Below are positions 1 through 7,813 of a DNA stretch of 64,000 nt, piece by piece. Numbering within the stretch: the first letter of the stretch is position 1; each line of letters begins with the position of its first letter. Origin of the DNA: Nocardioides panzhihuensis (GTDB lineage: Bacteria > Actinomycetota > Actinomycetes > Propionibacteriales > Nocardioidaceae); NCBI RefSeq assembly GCF_013408335.1, contig NZ_JACBZR010000001.1, forward strand, positions 4,875,501 through 4,939,500, in the 5' to 3' direction. Below the pieces are notes generated by a model. That model was not told the DNA's origin. It ran no database searches and saw nothing but the letters and a program-made list of their open reading frames with translations. The position numbers and the translations under genes were made by a program.

Positions 1-180
1 GACGGGAGCGTGCTCCCGATGCTGCTGTCCCTGGTGACGGGCCGGGAGTCGCAGTACGCCAGCGGCGAGTCCTATCACAAGGTCGGCGGCCTCAAGCCCC
101 AGGGCGAGCGGGCGCTGGAGTCCTGGCGTGCCTGGGAGGCCTACGACCGCGCGATGGCCATCTACCGCCGCGCGGTCTGA
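1..180 (+). CDS. C-terminal end of a protein of unknown family (partial)
   Basis: The reading frame is open from the first base of the window and ends in TGA at 178-180, giving 59 residues of a C-terminus. The visible part is amphipathic and rich in Arg, Trp, Tyr and Glu, with a likely closing helix (ALESWRAWEAYDRAMAIYR). It converges on the nuclease gene downstream, leaving only 14 nt between the stops. I do not recognise the family. The frame choice rests on codon bias (G/C in third positions) and the lack of internal stops. The start and most of the protein lie outside the window. Confidence 0.6.
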   Translation, partial: DGSVLPMLLSLVTGRESQYASGESYHKVGGLKPQGERALESWRAWEAYDRAMAIYRRAV

Positions 181-194
181 GCGTCCCACCCTCC

Positions 195-920
195 TCAGCA
201 GTAGGCGAGCATCTCCTCGAGCGCCCGCCGCTCGCTGTCGTCGACCGCGAGCGACCACCGCGCCTTGGTCTCGATCCAGCGGGTGGCGTACGCACACTGG
301 AACCCCTTCCGCGGACGCCAGCCCGCCGGGTCGTCGTCGCCCTTGCTCATGTTGGTCGGGCCGTCGACAGCGAGCAGGTTGCCCAGATCGTTCGAGAACG
401 CGCGACGCCGGTCCTCAGGCCACGCGCTCGCGCCCGACCGCCACGCCTCCGCGAGCGGCACGACGTGGTCGATCTGGATCGCCTGGGCCTGGCCGGGCTC
501 CTTCAGGTCGGTGAAGGTCAGGCGTCTGCCGGTGTAGGGGTCGACCCAGGTCCCGGCGAGCACGTCGTGGCCACACCTCCCCTGCGGCCGGGTCCGCACC
601 TCGACGGCATCGCGAAGGAGCACGTCGTCGCGCTGGTTGCATCCGTTGCCGTCGCTGTCCGCCCAGCCGCCACCGAACGACGAGCGTGCGTACGCGACCA
701 GCCCGCCAGGGCGTCTAGCGACGGTCTCCAGCGCGGCGAGGTCACGGCGCACCACCCGTGCGCCGGCGGGCGCCGGCGAAGGCTCCGCGGTCACAGCCGG
801 CGGCGTACGTCGTGTCTCCGGCACGTCCTCCGGCGCGTCATCGGGCAGCCACAGCGCCGCCGCCGAGCCGGCGACCGCCAGCAGGACGACCAGCACTGCC
901 AGCGACGCACGCCTACCCAT
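195..920 (-). CDS. Secreted HNH-family nuclease (DUF1524/GmrSD C-terminal-like)
   Basis: The 241-residue protein begins with a signal peptide or anchor (basic MGRR, then a Val/Leu/Ala stretch to about residue 24) and a Pro/Thr/Glu linker. The globular part has the HNH signature of the DUF1524 family: IDHVVPLAEAWRSG around residues 150-163 supplies the catalytic His. NLLAVDGPTNMSKGD and W-K-x-F-Q-C-A-Y follow and form the rest of the His-Asn-Asn-like metal site. Proteins of this size with this domain are common exported nucleases in actinobacteria, probably acting on extracellular DNA. GmrSD is a restriction enzyme, but no partner gene or ParB-like domain is present here, so a defence role is not supported. 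Confidence 0.85.
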   Translation of the reverse strand: MGRRASLAVLVVLLAVAGSAAALWLPDDAPEDVPETRRTPPAVTAEPSPAPAGARVVRRDLAALETVARRPGGLVAYARSSFGGGWADSDGNGCNQRDDVLLRDAVEVRTRPQGRCGHDVLAGTWVDPYTGRRLTFTDLKEPGQAQAIQIDHVVPLAEAWRSGASAWPEDRRRAFSNDLGNLLAVDGPTNMSKGDDDPAGWRPRKGFQCAYATRWIETKARWSLAVDDSERRALEEMLAYC

Positions 921-1120
921 GCCGTCGCATTGTGCCCGCGACCACCGACAGAGACCCGCCTGCGAGGTATTACCGATCGGTGACGGATGTCGCGATCCCT
1001 GTCACCCGGCCAGCAGGCAACCCGACGTCGGCCAGGAGTGCGGCGCAAACTTCGCAGCCTGCATCGAGGTCAAGAGCGGCCAGCACGGAGAAGACGCCTT
1101 AGTCGCCAACCGCTCGAGTC

Positions 1121-1708
1121 TCAGTCCACGAACCGCGGCGCGAGGATCTCGGCGACCTCGGACATGGCGCACTTGACCTCGAGCAACTCGAGCAGTTCAA
1201 CTGGAGAGCGTGGCGGGTTCTTCAACCGCTTGGAGATCGCCAGAACGGCCCTGAAGCCGGCGTCGGGGTGGGCGTCGACCGTGTTCGCGGCGAACTCATG
1301 GGCAGACAGGACGTCGACGGAGGCTTCAGCCAGCACCAACGACGTCTCCATCCCGGCCCGCTGATCACTGGTCACGATGACGTCGGCCTTGCCGATGATC
1401 GCCGCATGGACGACGTGCCCGTCATCGAGGTCGTTGATGTCGTACGGGTACTCGCGCTTCTTCGGGGCTTCGATCGTCGAACCCGGAAAGTAACGCGTCA
1501 TCTGCTCGAGCAGGTGCTGGCGGTGCTTCGCGCTTTCTTCGGGGTCGCGGCCCTTCTTGAGGTCGATACGCTCCAGGACGTAGTCGAGCTCGGTGATGAT
1601 GCCGCTCCCCCACAGCGGCGAGTAGGCGCCCTCGGTAGCCAACTGGAGCAAGAAGTTGCGCTGCATGCTGGGGATGAGCACACAGGTATCAAGGACAGCG
1701 CGGAACAC
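1121..1708 (-). CDS. PIN-domain protein, putative toxin RNase
   Basis: The protein has 195 residues if it starts at the GTG at 1708. The frame upstream is open into the antitoxin gene but offers only GTC codons before this point. The PIN-fold acidic set is visible: Asp in VLDTCVLIP near the N-terminus, Glu in GIITELDYVLE, Asp in DINDLDDGHVVHAA and Asp in VIVTSDQ. These residues normally bind Mg2+/Mn2+ for RNA cleavage. The C-terminal third (about 60 residues) is an extension beyond a minimal VapC-size PIN domain. It lies 40 nt downstream of the HTH gene in the same direction, which is the usual antitoxin-then-toxin order. The ribosome-binding site is odd: the only GGAGG lies in the loop of a hairpin whose stem ends at the start codon. 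Confidence 0.75.
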   Translation of the reverse strand: MFRAVLDTCVLIPSMQRNFLLQLATEGAYSPLWGSGIITELDYVLERIDLKKGRDPEESAKHRQHLLEQMTRYFPGSTIEAPKKREYPYDINDLDDGHVVHAAIIGKADVIVTSDQRAGMETSLVLAEASVDVLSAHEFAANTVDAHPDAGFRAVLAISKRLKNPPRSPVELLELLEVKCAMSEVAEILAPRFVD

Positions 1709-1745
1709 CGGTCGAGTGTCACAGACGCCTCCGACACTCGACCGG
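1708..1745 (-). promoter_or_regulatory. Perfect 13-bp hairpin between antitoxin stop and toxin start
   Basis: Positions 1708-1720 (CCGGTCGAGTGTC on the + strand) are an exact reverse complement of 1733-1745, with a 12-nt loop at 1721-1732. Read on the coding (-) strand, the loop contains GGAGG, the only Shine-Dalgarno-like sequence before the toxin GTG. The last base of the stem is the first base of that GTG. The antitoxin TAA at 1749-1751 is 3 nt away. The structure could be an attenuator, an RNase III-type processing site, a translational control hairpin for the toxin, or a DNA operator. Which of these it is cannot be told from sequence. Confidence 0.6.
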
Positions 1746-1748
1746 GCT

Positions 1749-2252
1749 TTAGCGGTTCTTACGCGCCTCGTTGAGGAGATCGTCGACGTCGACCAGGTCC
1801 TCATCGCCCTCATAGGCGGCCGACGACTCAGCAATGAACTCGTTGCGCTGCTTGTAGAGCAGGTCCTTGTAGGCCAGAACGTCGGCTAGCCGCAGCTTGC
1901 GGCGGTTCACTCCAGGAACGTGCGCCGGGATCTCGCCGGACTTGATGAGCTTGACCACGGTGGGCCGGCTTAGGCCGAGGAGCTCGGCTGCCTGCTGGGT
2001 GGTGAGCTCTTGGTCGAGCGCAAGGATCTGAACCGACTTCCGATCAGCCAGCGCGCTAAGGAGGCTTTTGACCATCTCATAGATGCCCTCGGTCAACTCG
2101 ACTCGCTCGTGCTCGTCGGCACCGCACAGGAAGTAGGTCGGCTCCGGCTTCTTCCCGTGTCGTGACTCGTGGGCCTCGAGGAAGCTGAGAACCTCGGCGC
2201 TCTGCTCGGCGAGCTCCTCGTTCGGGAGGGCGCTCTGATGCGCAACGGTCAT
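1749..2252 (-). CDS. Excisionase-type HTH protein, putative antitoxin of the PIN toxin
   Basis: The protein has 167 residues. The central segment LTTQQAAELLGLSRPTVVKL (about residues 82-101), followed by SGEIPAHVPGVNRRKLRLAD, is the MerR/excisionase-like helix-turn-helix seen in HTH_17 proteins. The C-terminal tail is acidic (EGDEDLVDVDDLLNEARK) and could cover a toxin active site. ATG 2252 is preferred to GTG 2261 because AGAGGTG sits about 6 nt before the ATG and overlaps that GTG. Its position directly upstream of the PIN gene suggests a type II toxin-antitoxin pair in which this protein also represses the operon. The N-terminal 60 residues are not recognised. Confidence 0.7.
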   Translation of the reverse strand: MTVAHQSALPNEELAEQSAEVLSFLEAHESRHGKKPEPTYFLCGADEHERVELTEGIYEMVKSLLSALADRKSVQILALDQELTTQQAAELLGLSRPTVVKLIKSGEIPAHVPGVNRRKLRLADVLAYKDLLYKQRNEFIAESSAAYEGDEDLVDVDDLLNEARKNR

Positions 2253-2363
2253 CTTGTTCACCTCTGACTTAACTGGGAAGCGAGTTAAAAGAACTAGACG
2301 AGAACCCTCTCTCGCACGTTCTCTCGTACTTACTCGTGGAAGTAGAGGCTAGGCTATTTGCGA

Positions 2364-2394
2364 AACTTACGGAACCCAAGTTACGCAACTTACG
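2364..2394. repeat. Three close copies of an AACTTACG-type octamer upstream of the TA operon
   Basis: AACTTACG occurs at 2364-2371 and 2387-2394, and the variant AAGTTACG at 2378-2385. They lie in an unusually AT-rich stretch of the 2253-2530 gap between the HTH gene and the recombinase remnant. About 110-140 nt separate them from the antitoxin start. They are candidate binding sites for the HTH protein. The rest of the gap (also AT-rich, with CTCTCTCG/TTCTCTCG repeats near 2308-2327) shows no gene. Confidence 0.4.
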
Positions 2395-2530
2395 AAAACC
2401 TAACCACACGTGACCCCTAAGTGTTGGGACCAAGATCCCTGGTTTCTATCGCGGCTGCTCACCCAGCCCTACCGCCAGGAGTACGCCTGACGACCAGCGA
2501 CGACACGCTCGAGCTCTACGTAACGCTTGG

Positions 2531-3363
2531 TCACCCCGGCGACGGCTCCCTCAACCTTCGTATGACCCCGTCGATCGCCGATGCGAGGTGATCGGCGCGG
2601 GGGCCGGTGTAGACCACGGTGCTGTTGACGTCGTTGTGGCTGGTCACGACGTCGCGGATGGAGCGTTCGGCAAGGCGCTCGCCGCGGGTGACGAACAGCG
2701 GGCCAGCGTCGTCGGGCATGCCGAGCTGGTCGCGGCGGTGGGCACGCCAGGCCGCGAGCGCCCGCAGCGCCGAGGACGGGCCGGGGAGCGGGATGTCGCG
2801 GGGCTTCTCGCCCTTGCCTAGGCGGACGCGGACGATGCCTTTTCGCTCGGTGAAGGGGACGTCACCGACGTCGAGCTCGACGGCCTCGGAGATCCTCACC
2901 CAGAGGCGTGGAGCAGGTTGACCAGGGCGTGATCGCGCACGCCGCGGCGCTCGGCCGCGCGCAGCACGTCGCGGACCTGGTCCTCGGCGAGCGACTGTGG
3001 CGCGTTCCGCCGGCTCGGGGCCGCGGAGCGTACGTCGGGTCGCGGCATCCCGAACCAGAGGTAGAGGTTCGCGATGCCGGTCATCGCCGCGTCGACGGTC
3101 TTCGGCTTGAGGCGGCGCCGGGTGAGCAGGTGGCGGCGGTAGTCGCGTACGGTGTGGGTGGCCGCGATTGGGTCGGTCACCACCTGGTCGTAGTCGTGCT
3201 TGAGCCGGAAGGGCAGCCAGTCGACGAACCCGGTCACGGCCTGGCCACAGCTGCGTCGGGTGTGGTCCGAGATCGGCAGCCGGGCCAGATGGGCGGCGGG
3301 CAGCTTCTGCAGCGTCGGCCGGCTCGGCGTGCCTGGGGCGCTCGGGGTGCTCAGCTGGGTCAT
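2531..3363 (-). pseudogene. Tyrosine recombinase/integrase remnant (frameshift plus core deletion)
   Basis: Starting at ATG 3363 (GGGGAG 7 nt upstream), the frame encodes a phage-type SAM-like N-terminal domain (HTRRSCGQAVTGFVDWL, DYRRHLLTRRRLKPKTVDAA). It runs up to HALVNLLHASG and then hits TGA at about 2896. The sequence continues in another frame as RISEAVELDVGDV and onward. Restoring one C (GGGTGAGG to GGGCTGAGG, giving ASGLRISE) would rejoin the frames. Further on, SIRDVVTS runs straight into HNDVNSTVVYTGPRADHL. The intervening block that carries the catalytic HxxR and first part of the GH box is missing, although the final Tyr (VVYT) remains. The gene is therefore doubly inactivated. 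Stop is TGA at 2531-2533. Confidence 0.8.
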
Positions 3364-3505
3364 CACCGCTCCCCCGCCCCGCTCGCCGTCGAGAGGGTGG
3401 TCGCTGATCAGGCACGCGGCGGTTTGAGGTTGCTGGTGATCTGGTCCAAGCGCAGGTCGCCGGCGCCGGGGGCGGCGATGCGAGATCCCCCGGCAGTGGC
3501 GTGAC

Positions 3506-4099
3506 TCAGTCGACCGGAGAGCCCTCCAGCTCGTCGACGAGCACGAGCCCACGCTCGGCCCAGGCGATCGCGGTGCGGGCCTGCTCGATGAGACCGTCGT
3601 AGGCGAAGATCTTGTAGCGCACGATCCGGTCCCACTCGCTCGCGTCGTAGTGCTCCAGGCGCCGGGCCAGCGTGGGGTGGCTGCGGTCGACCAGCGTGGC
3701 GCGGGTGGCCTCGAGCATCGCCAGGTGCTCGGTCCAGTGGTCGCGGAACTGCTCCAGCTCGGCACGCGCCGCCCCGGGCTCGGCCCACTCCAGGTAGGCC
3801 GCCTTGAGGTAGGCCGGCTCCCGCTGCCGACGGATCTCGATCGGCGCGTCCATCCACTCCCGGAAGGCCTTCACCCCGGCCTCGGTGACGGCGTACTCCT
3901 TCTTCGTGCCCTTCTTGCCCCACGGCACGACCGCGGACTCGAGCAGGCCGTCACGCTCCATCCGGTTCAGCTCGGGATAGATCTGCGAGTCCGGCGCGTG
4001 CCACACGTGGGCCACCGACTGGCTGAACTGCTTGGAGACGTCGTAGCCGGTCATCGGGCGTGAGGTGAGCAGCGCGAGCAGCGCGAATCTCAGCGACAT
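3506..4099 (-). CDS. PadR-family transcriptional regulator of the vanillate cassette
   Basis: The protein has 197 residues starting at ATG 4099, with GAGAGGGG about 8 nt upstream; longer in-frame starts would run into the promoter. The N-terminal winged helix is PadR-like: LRFALLALLTSRPMTGYDVSKQF, then HAPDSQIYPELNRMERDGLLES and KKEYAVTEAGVKAFREWM. A C-terminal Vir_C-like helical domain (about residues 95-190) mediates dimerisation. It is divergent from vanA, with a strong imperfect palindrome between them. By analogy with VanR/PadR proteins that repress phenolic-acid genes, it probably represses vanAB and the transporter and is released by vanillate or a related phenolic. The ligand is an inference. 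Confidence 0.85.
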   Translation of the reverse strand: MSLRFALLALLTSRPMTGYDVSKQFSQSVAHVWHAPDSQIYPELNRMERDGLLESAVVPWGKKGTKKEYAVTEAGVKAFREWMDAPIEIRRQREPAYLKAAYLEWAEPGAARAELEQFRDHWTEHLAMLEATRATLVDRSHPTLARRLEHYDASEWDRIVRYKIFAYDGLIEQARTAIAWAERGLVLVDELEGSPVD

Positions 4100-4149
4100 C
4101 GTGACCCCTCTCGACGTGGTGACCGTGGCGCGAGCGTACCTGCCTCTTG

Positions 4150-4204
4150 CCACTAACTATAGAGATAGGTAGTTTGTGGCGAGCACTACACCTATCTCCA
4201 TAGG
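4150..4204. promoter_or_regulatory. Operator region between padR and vanA
   Basis: Positions 4150-4159 (CCACTAACTA) and 4170-4179 (TAGTTTGTGG, read at its own end) form a dyad with 9 of 10 bases matched, centred near 4164.5, in a locally AT-rich sequence. A second dyad, CCTAT 4191-4195 / ATAGG 4200-4204, lies 11 nt before the vanA ATG at 4216. GATAGGTAG and CCTATCTCCATAGG share the TAGG/CCTA core, so one protein may bind both. They are placed to control both divergent genes. Confidence 0.6.
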
Positions 4205-4215
4205 GAGTTCCCCAA

Positions 4216-5316
4216 ATGACCACACTGGATTCCCCTCCGGTCACCGCCGCGAGCAAGATCTTCAACTTCCCCCGCAACGCCTGGTACGTCGCGGCGTGGG
4301 ACCACGAGGTGACCGCGAAGCAGCCGCTCGCCCGCACCGTCGCCGACCGCCCGCTGGCCCTGTGGCGCAACAGCGACGGCCGCGCGGTCGCGCTCGCCGA
4401 CGCCTGCTGGCACCGGCTGGCGCCGCTGTCGAAGGGCAAGGTGCTCGGCGACGAGATCCAGTGCCCCTACCACGGCCTGCGCTACAACTCCGCCGGCCGC
4501 TGCACGGGCATGCCCGCCCAGGAGACGATCAACCCGAGCGCGATCGTCCCGTCCTACCCGGTGGTCGAGCGCTACCGCTACGTCTGGGTCTGGGTGGGCG
4601 ACCCCGACCTCGCCGACCCCGACACCGTGCCCGACATGCAGCAGATGGACTCCCCGGAGTGGGCCGGCGACGGCGAGACGATCTACGCACCGTGCAACTA
4701 CCAGCTGCTGCTCGACAACCTGATGGACCTCACCCACGAGGAGTTCGTGCACAGCTCGAGCATCGGTCAGGACGAGCTCTCCGAGGCCGAGTTCGAGGTG
4801 AGCCACGACGACCGCCACGTCACCGTGACCCGCTGGATGCGCGACATCGATGCGCCTCCGTTCTGGCTGAAGAACATGCGCGACAGGTTCCCCGGCTTCG
4901 ACGGCAAGGTCGACCGCTGGCAGATCATCCACTTCGAGGCCCCCTCGACGATCCGCATCGACGTCGGCGTCGCCAAGGCCGGCACCGGCGCCCCCGAGGG
5001 CGATCGCAGCCAGGGCGTGAACGGCTTCGTGATGAACACGATCACTCCGGAGACCGCGCGCACCTCGCACTACTTCTGGGCCTTCATGCGCAACTACCGA
5101 CTGGACAGCCAGACCATCACCACCCAGCTGCGCCAGGGCGTCCACGGCGTCTTCGGCGAGGACGAGGAGATGCTGGCCGCGCAGCAGCAGGCGATCGACG
5201 CGAACCCGGACCACGAGTTCTACAGCCTCAACATCGACGCCGGCGGGATGTGGGTACGCCGGATCCTGGACCGCATGCTGCAGGCGGAGGGTCTCCCCGC
5301 CGCGGCGGCGAAGTAG
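4216..5316 (+). CDS. vanA: Vanillate O-demethylase oxygenase subunit (Rieske type)
   Basis: The protein has 366 residues and would demethylate vanillate to protocatechuate, releasing formaldehyde. The Rieske [2Fe-2S] ligands are Cys64-x-His66 and Cys83-x2-His86 (CWHR, CPYHGL). The mononuclear iron site is DLTHEEFVH, with His174 and His179 and an Asp completing the facial triad downstream. The start ATG 4216 lies 11 nt after the promoter dyad. A reductase gene follows 10 nt after the stop and a matching aromatic-acid transporter after that, which makes vanillate the most likely substrate. Other methoxy-benzoates (for example syringate or isovanillate) are possible because VanA-type oxygenases vary in specificity. 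Confidence 0.88.
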   Translation: MTTLDSPPVTAASKIFNFPRNAWYVAAWDHEVTAKQPLARTVADRPLALWRNSDGRAVALADACWHRLAPLSKGKVLGDEIQCPYHGLRYNSAGRCTGMPAQETINPSAIVPSYPVVERYRYVWVWVGDPDLADPDTVPDMQQMDSPEWAGDGETIYAPCNYQLLLDNLMDLTHEEFVHSSSIGQDELSEAEFEVSHDDRHVTVTRWMRDIDAPPFWLKNMRDRFPGFDGKVDRWQIIHFEAPSTIRIDVGVAKAGTGAPEGDRSQGVNGFVMNTITPETARTSHYFWAFMRNYRLDSQTITTQLRQGVHGVFGEDEEMLAAQQQAIDANPDHEFYSLNIDAGGMWVRRILDRMLQAEGLPAAAAK

Positions 5317-5326
5317 GGCGGCGAGG

Positions 5327-6340
5327 ATGGCCGTCAACACCCAGACCTGGTGGCAGAAGGGCCGCGTGGCCGAGTGCGACGAGCTCGCCGAAGGCGTACG
5401 CCGCATCGTGCTCTGTCCCGACCGACCCGTCCACGCCGCGCCCGGCACCCATGTCGACCTCCGGCTCGACCTCGACGGGCATGCCCGCAAGCGGTCCTAC
5501 TCGGTCGTCCGCTCCGAGGACGGTGGCCGCCGGCTCACCCTCGGTGTCCAGCTCGCCCCGACGTCTCGCGGTGGCTCCCGCCACATGCACGGCCTCGAGG
5601 TCGGTGACGTCGTCGAGATGACCGGTCCGGTCCAGAGCTTCCCGCTCGGGGTCGGCGCCGACCGCTACGTCCTGGTCGCCGGTGGCATCGGCATCACGGC
5701 GCTGGTCGCGATGGCCGAAACCCTGCGCCGCCGCGGCGCCGACTACACGCTCGTCCTGGCCGGCCGCAGCCGACGCGTGATGGCCTACCTCGACCACCTC
5801 GTCGACACCCACGGCGACCGGGTCCGGGTGTTCGTCGACGACGAGGACGTACGCCTCGACGTGGAGTCGCTGGTCGGCGAGGTCGCCGGATCCCCGGCGG
5901 CGACGCGGACGGAGATGTACATGTGCGGCCCGATCCGGCTCATGGACGCGATCCGTCGCGCCTGGGCCGCCCATGACCTGCCCGAGCCCAACCTCCGGTT
6001 CGAGACCTTCGGCAGCAGCGGAGCCTGGGCGGCGGAGGACTTCGTCGTGCATCTCCCCCAGCTCGACCGCTCGGTCCACGTGAGCCGGGACAGCTCCATG
6101 CTCGACGCGCTCGAGGACGCCGGAGTCGAGGTGATGTGGGACTGCCGCAAGGGCGAGTGCGGGATCTGCCAGGTCAAGGTCCTCGACGTCAGCGGCCGGA
6201 TCGACCACCGCGACGTCTTCCTGAGTCAACAGCAGAAGGAGGCGTACGCATCTCTGTGCCTCTGCGTCGCCCGAGCCGCCCGCGGCGATTCGGAGTCGGG
6301 CTCGGCCGACCCCGCCGCCGTCACCCTCCACCTTCCGTGA
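5327..6340 (+). CDS. vanB: Vanillate O-demethylase reductase subunit (FNR-ferredoxin fusion)
   Basis: The protein has 337 residues, with the domain order of class IA phthalate-family reductases. The flavin domain has RKRSYSVVRS near residues 54-63. The NAD-binding domain has LVAGGIGITALVAMA, then YMCGPIRLMDA. The C-terminal plant-type [2Fe-2S] ferredoxin has CRKGECGIC and CLCVA, so Cys-x4-Cys-x2-Cys plus a distal Cys. It passes electrons from NAD(P)H to VanA. The ATG at 5327 is preceded by GGCGAGG and lies 10 nt after the vanA stop, so the two genes are co-transcribed. Confidence 0.88.
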   Translation: MAVNTQTWWQKGRVAECDELAEGVRRIVLCPDRPVHAAPGTHVDLRLDLDGHARKRSYSVVRSEDGGRRLTLGVQLAPTSRGGSRHMHGLEVGDVVEMTGPVQSFPLGVGADRYVLVAGGIGITALVAMAETLRRRGADYTLVLAGRSRRVMAYLDHLVDTHGDRVRVFVDDEDVRLDVESLVGEVAGSPAATRTEMYMCGPIRLMDAIRRAWAAHDLPEPNLRFETFGSSGAWAAEDFVVHLPQLDRSVHVSRDSSMLDALEDAGVEVMWDCRKGECGICQVKVLDVSGRIDHRDVFLSQQQKEAYASLCLCVARAARGDSESGSADPAAVTLHLP

Positions 6341-6365
6341 AACCCCACACCGAAAGAGACCCGAG

Positions 6366-7703
6366 ATGAACCTTCGTGCGCGCATAGACGCCGCGGCGAT
6401 GACGCCCTATCAGTGGATGGTCGTCGCGCTCTGCGTCCTGCTGAACTGTCTGGACGGATTCGACGTGATGGCCATGGCCTTCACCGCCTCCTCGCTGTCC
6501 GAGGAGTTCTCGCTCAGCGGCTCGGAGCTCGGTGTGCTGCTGAGCGCCGGCCTGGTCGGCATGGCGGTCGGCTCGCTGGCGCTGGCTCCGATCGCCGACG
6601 TCATCGGGCGCCGGCCGCTGATCCTGATCAGTGTCGGCCTCGCGACCCTCGGCATGCTGCTCTCCGCGGCCGCCCCGTCCGCCGTCCTGCTCGGCCTCGC
6701 CCGCGTGGTCACCGGGCTCGGTGTCGGCGGCATCCTGGCCAGCACCAACGTGATCGCGAGCGAGTACGCCTCGGCGCGCTGGCGCGGCCTGGCGATCGGC
6801 CTCTACACCGCCGGCTACGGCATCGGCGCCACCCTCGGCGGCGTGGCCGCACGCGCCATGCTGACCGACCTCGGCTGGCGCAGCGTCTTCGTCGCCGGTG
6901 GTATCGCGACCGGGGCCGCGCTGGTGCTCCTGCTCGTGCTGCTGCCCGAGTCGGTCGACTTCCTGGTCCAGCGCCGCCCGCGCCAGGCCGTCGAGCGGAT
7001 CAACCGGATCCTCGGACGCCTCGGCCACCCGGCGGTCACCGCGGAGACGCTGGCGGCCACGCCGCGGGCGACGACCCGGCATCGCAGCGGCAACCCCGGC
7101 GTACTCCTGAGTGCTGACCTGCGCCGCTCCACCCTGCTCATCTGGGTGGCGTTCCTCGCCACGATGTTCGGTTTCTACTTCGTCAACAGCTGGACCCCGC
7201 AGCTTCTGGTGACCTCGGGGCTGTCGGAGGCGGACGCGGTCACCGCCGGGATGATGCTGGCGCTGGGCGGCACCGCCGGCTCGGTGCTCTACGGTCTCGT
7301 CGCCTCCCGGCTGGACAGCCGCCTGGTCCTGATCGCCTTCACCGTGCTGTCAGCGGTGACGATGGTCGTCTTCATCACCAGCACGGCACTGCTCACCGTC
7401 GCACTGGTCATCGGCGTCGTCGTCGGCGCACTCATCAACGGCTGCATCGCCGGGCTCTACACGATCACCCCGGCCGTCTACGGCACCGAGATCCGCAGCA
7501 CCGGCATGGGCTGGGCGATCGGCATCGGCCGCATCGGGGCCATCCTGTCGCCGATGCTCGCCGGGCGCCTGCTCGACTCCTCGTGGACGCCGGTCAACCT
7601 GTACGTCGGTGCTGCCGTCGTCGTCGCGATCTCGGCCGTCGCACTGGTCTTCCTGCGCACCGGGCAGTCCGCGCGGACCGTTCCCGACGTGGCCTCGGCC
7701 TAG
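6366..7703 (+). CDS. MFS aromatic acid:H+ symporter (AAHS family, VanK/PcaK-like)
   Basis: The 445-residue, 12-TM transporter has the AAHS signature LDGFDVMAMAF in TM1, with the conserved Asp pair. The loop 2-3 motif is seen as ADVIGRRPLILIS, and a second half-motif lies near GTEIRSTGMGWAIGIGRIGAI. It starts 25 nt after vanB with GAAAGAGACC upstream. Family members import protocatechuate, 4-hydroxybenzoate or vanillate with protons. Linkage to vanAB points to vanillate. A perfect 30-bp palindrome follows the stop and probably ends the operon. Confidence 0.85.
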   Translation: MNLRARIDAAAMTPYQWMVVALCVLLNCLDGFDVMAMAFTASSLSEEFSLSGSELGVLLSAGLVGMAVGSLALAPIADVIGRRPLILISVGLATLGMLLSAAAPSAVLLGLARVVTGLGVGGILASTNVIASEYASARWRGLAIGLYTAGYGIGATLGGVAARAMLTDLGWRSVFVAGGIATGAALVLLLVLLPESVDFLVQRRPRQAVERINRILGRLGHPAVTAETLAATPRATTRHRSGNPGVLLSADLRRSTLLIWVAFLATMFGFYFVNSWTPQLLVTSGLSEADAVTAGMMLALGGTAGSVLYGLVASRLDSRLVLIAFTVLSAVTMVVFITSTALLTVALVIGVVVGALINGCIAGLYTITPAVYGTEIRSTGMGWAIGIGRIGAILSPMLAGRLLDSSWTPVNLYVGAAVVVAISAVALVFLRTGQSARTVPDVASA

Positions 7704-7724
7704 GGAAGCTCGGCCCAAGGAGTC

Positions 7725-7754
7725 GGCCCGTCTCGGTTGCAACCGAGACGGGCC
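7725..7754 (+). terminator. Perfect 30-bp palindrome after the van operon
   Basis: Positions 7725-7739 (GGCCCGTCTCGGTTG) are exactly complementary to 7740-7754, with no unpaired spacer; in RNA a few central bases would open as the loop. It starts 21 nt after the transporter stop. No T-run follows, which is usual for actinobacterial terminators. Confidence 0.7.
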
Positions 7755-7813
7755 GTCGACCGTCTAGATCGGTGGAACGCCCACTACGGACGTACGACCG
7801 ACGAGGAGTCGCC

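Noticed and set aside
195..920. GmrSD-type restriction system
   Set aside because: The HNH protein has a signal peptide and no DUF262/ParB-like partner, so it is better read as an exported nuclease.
1121..3363. Active prophage or integrative element
   Set aside because: The only recombinase is doubly inactivated and there are no structural, replication or conjugation genes.
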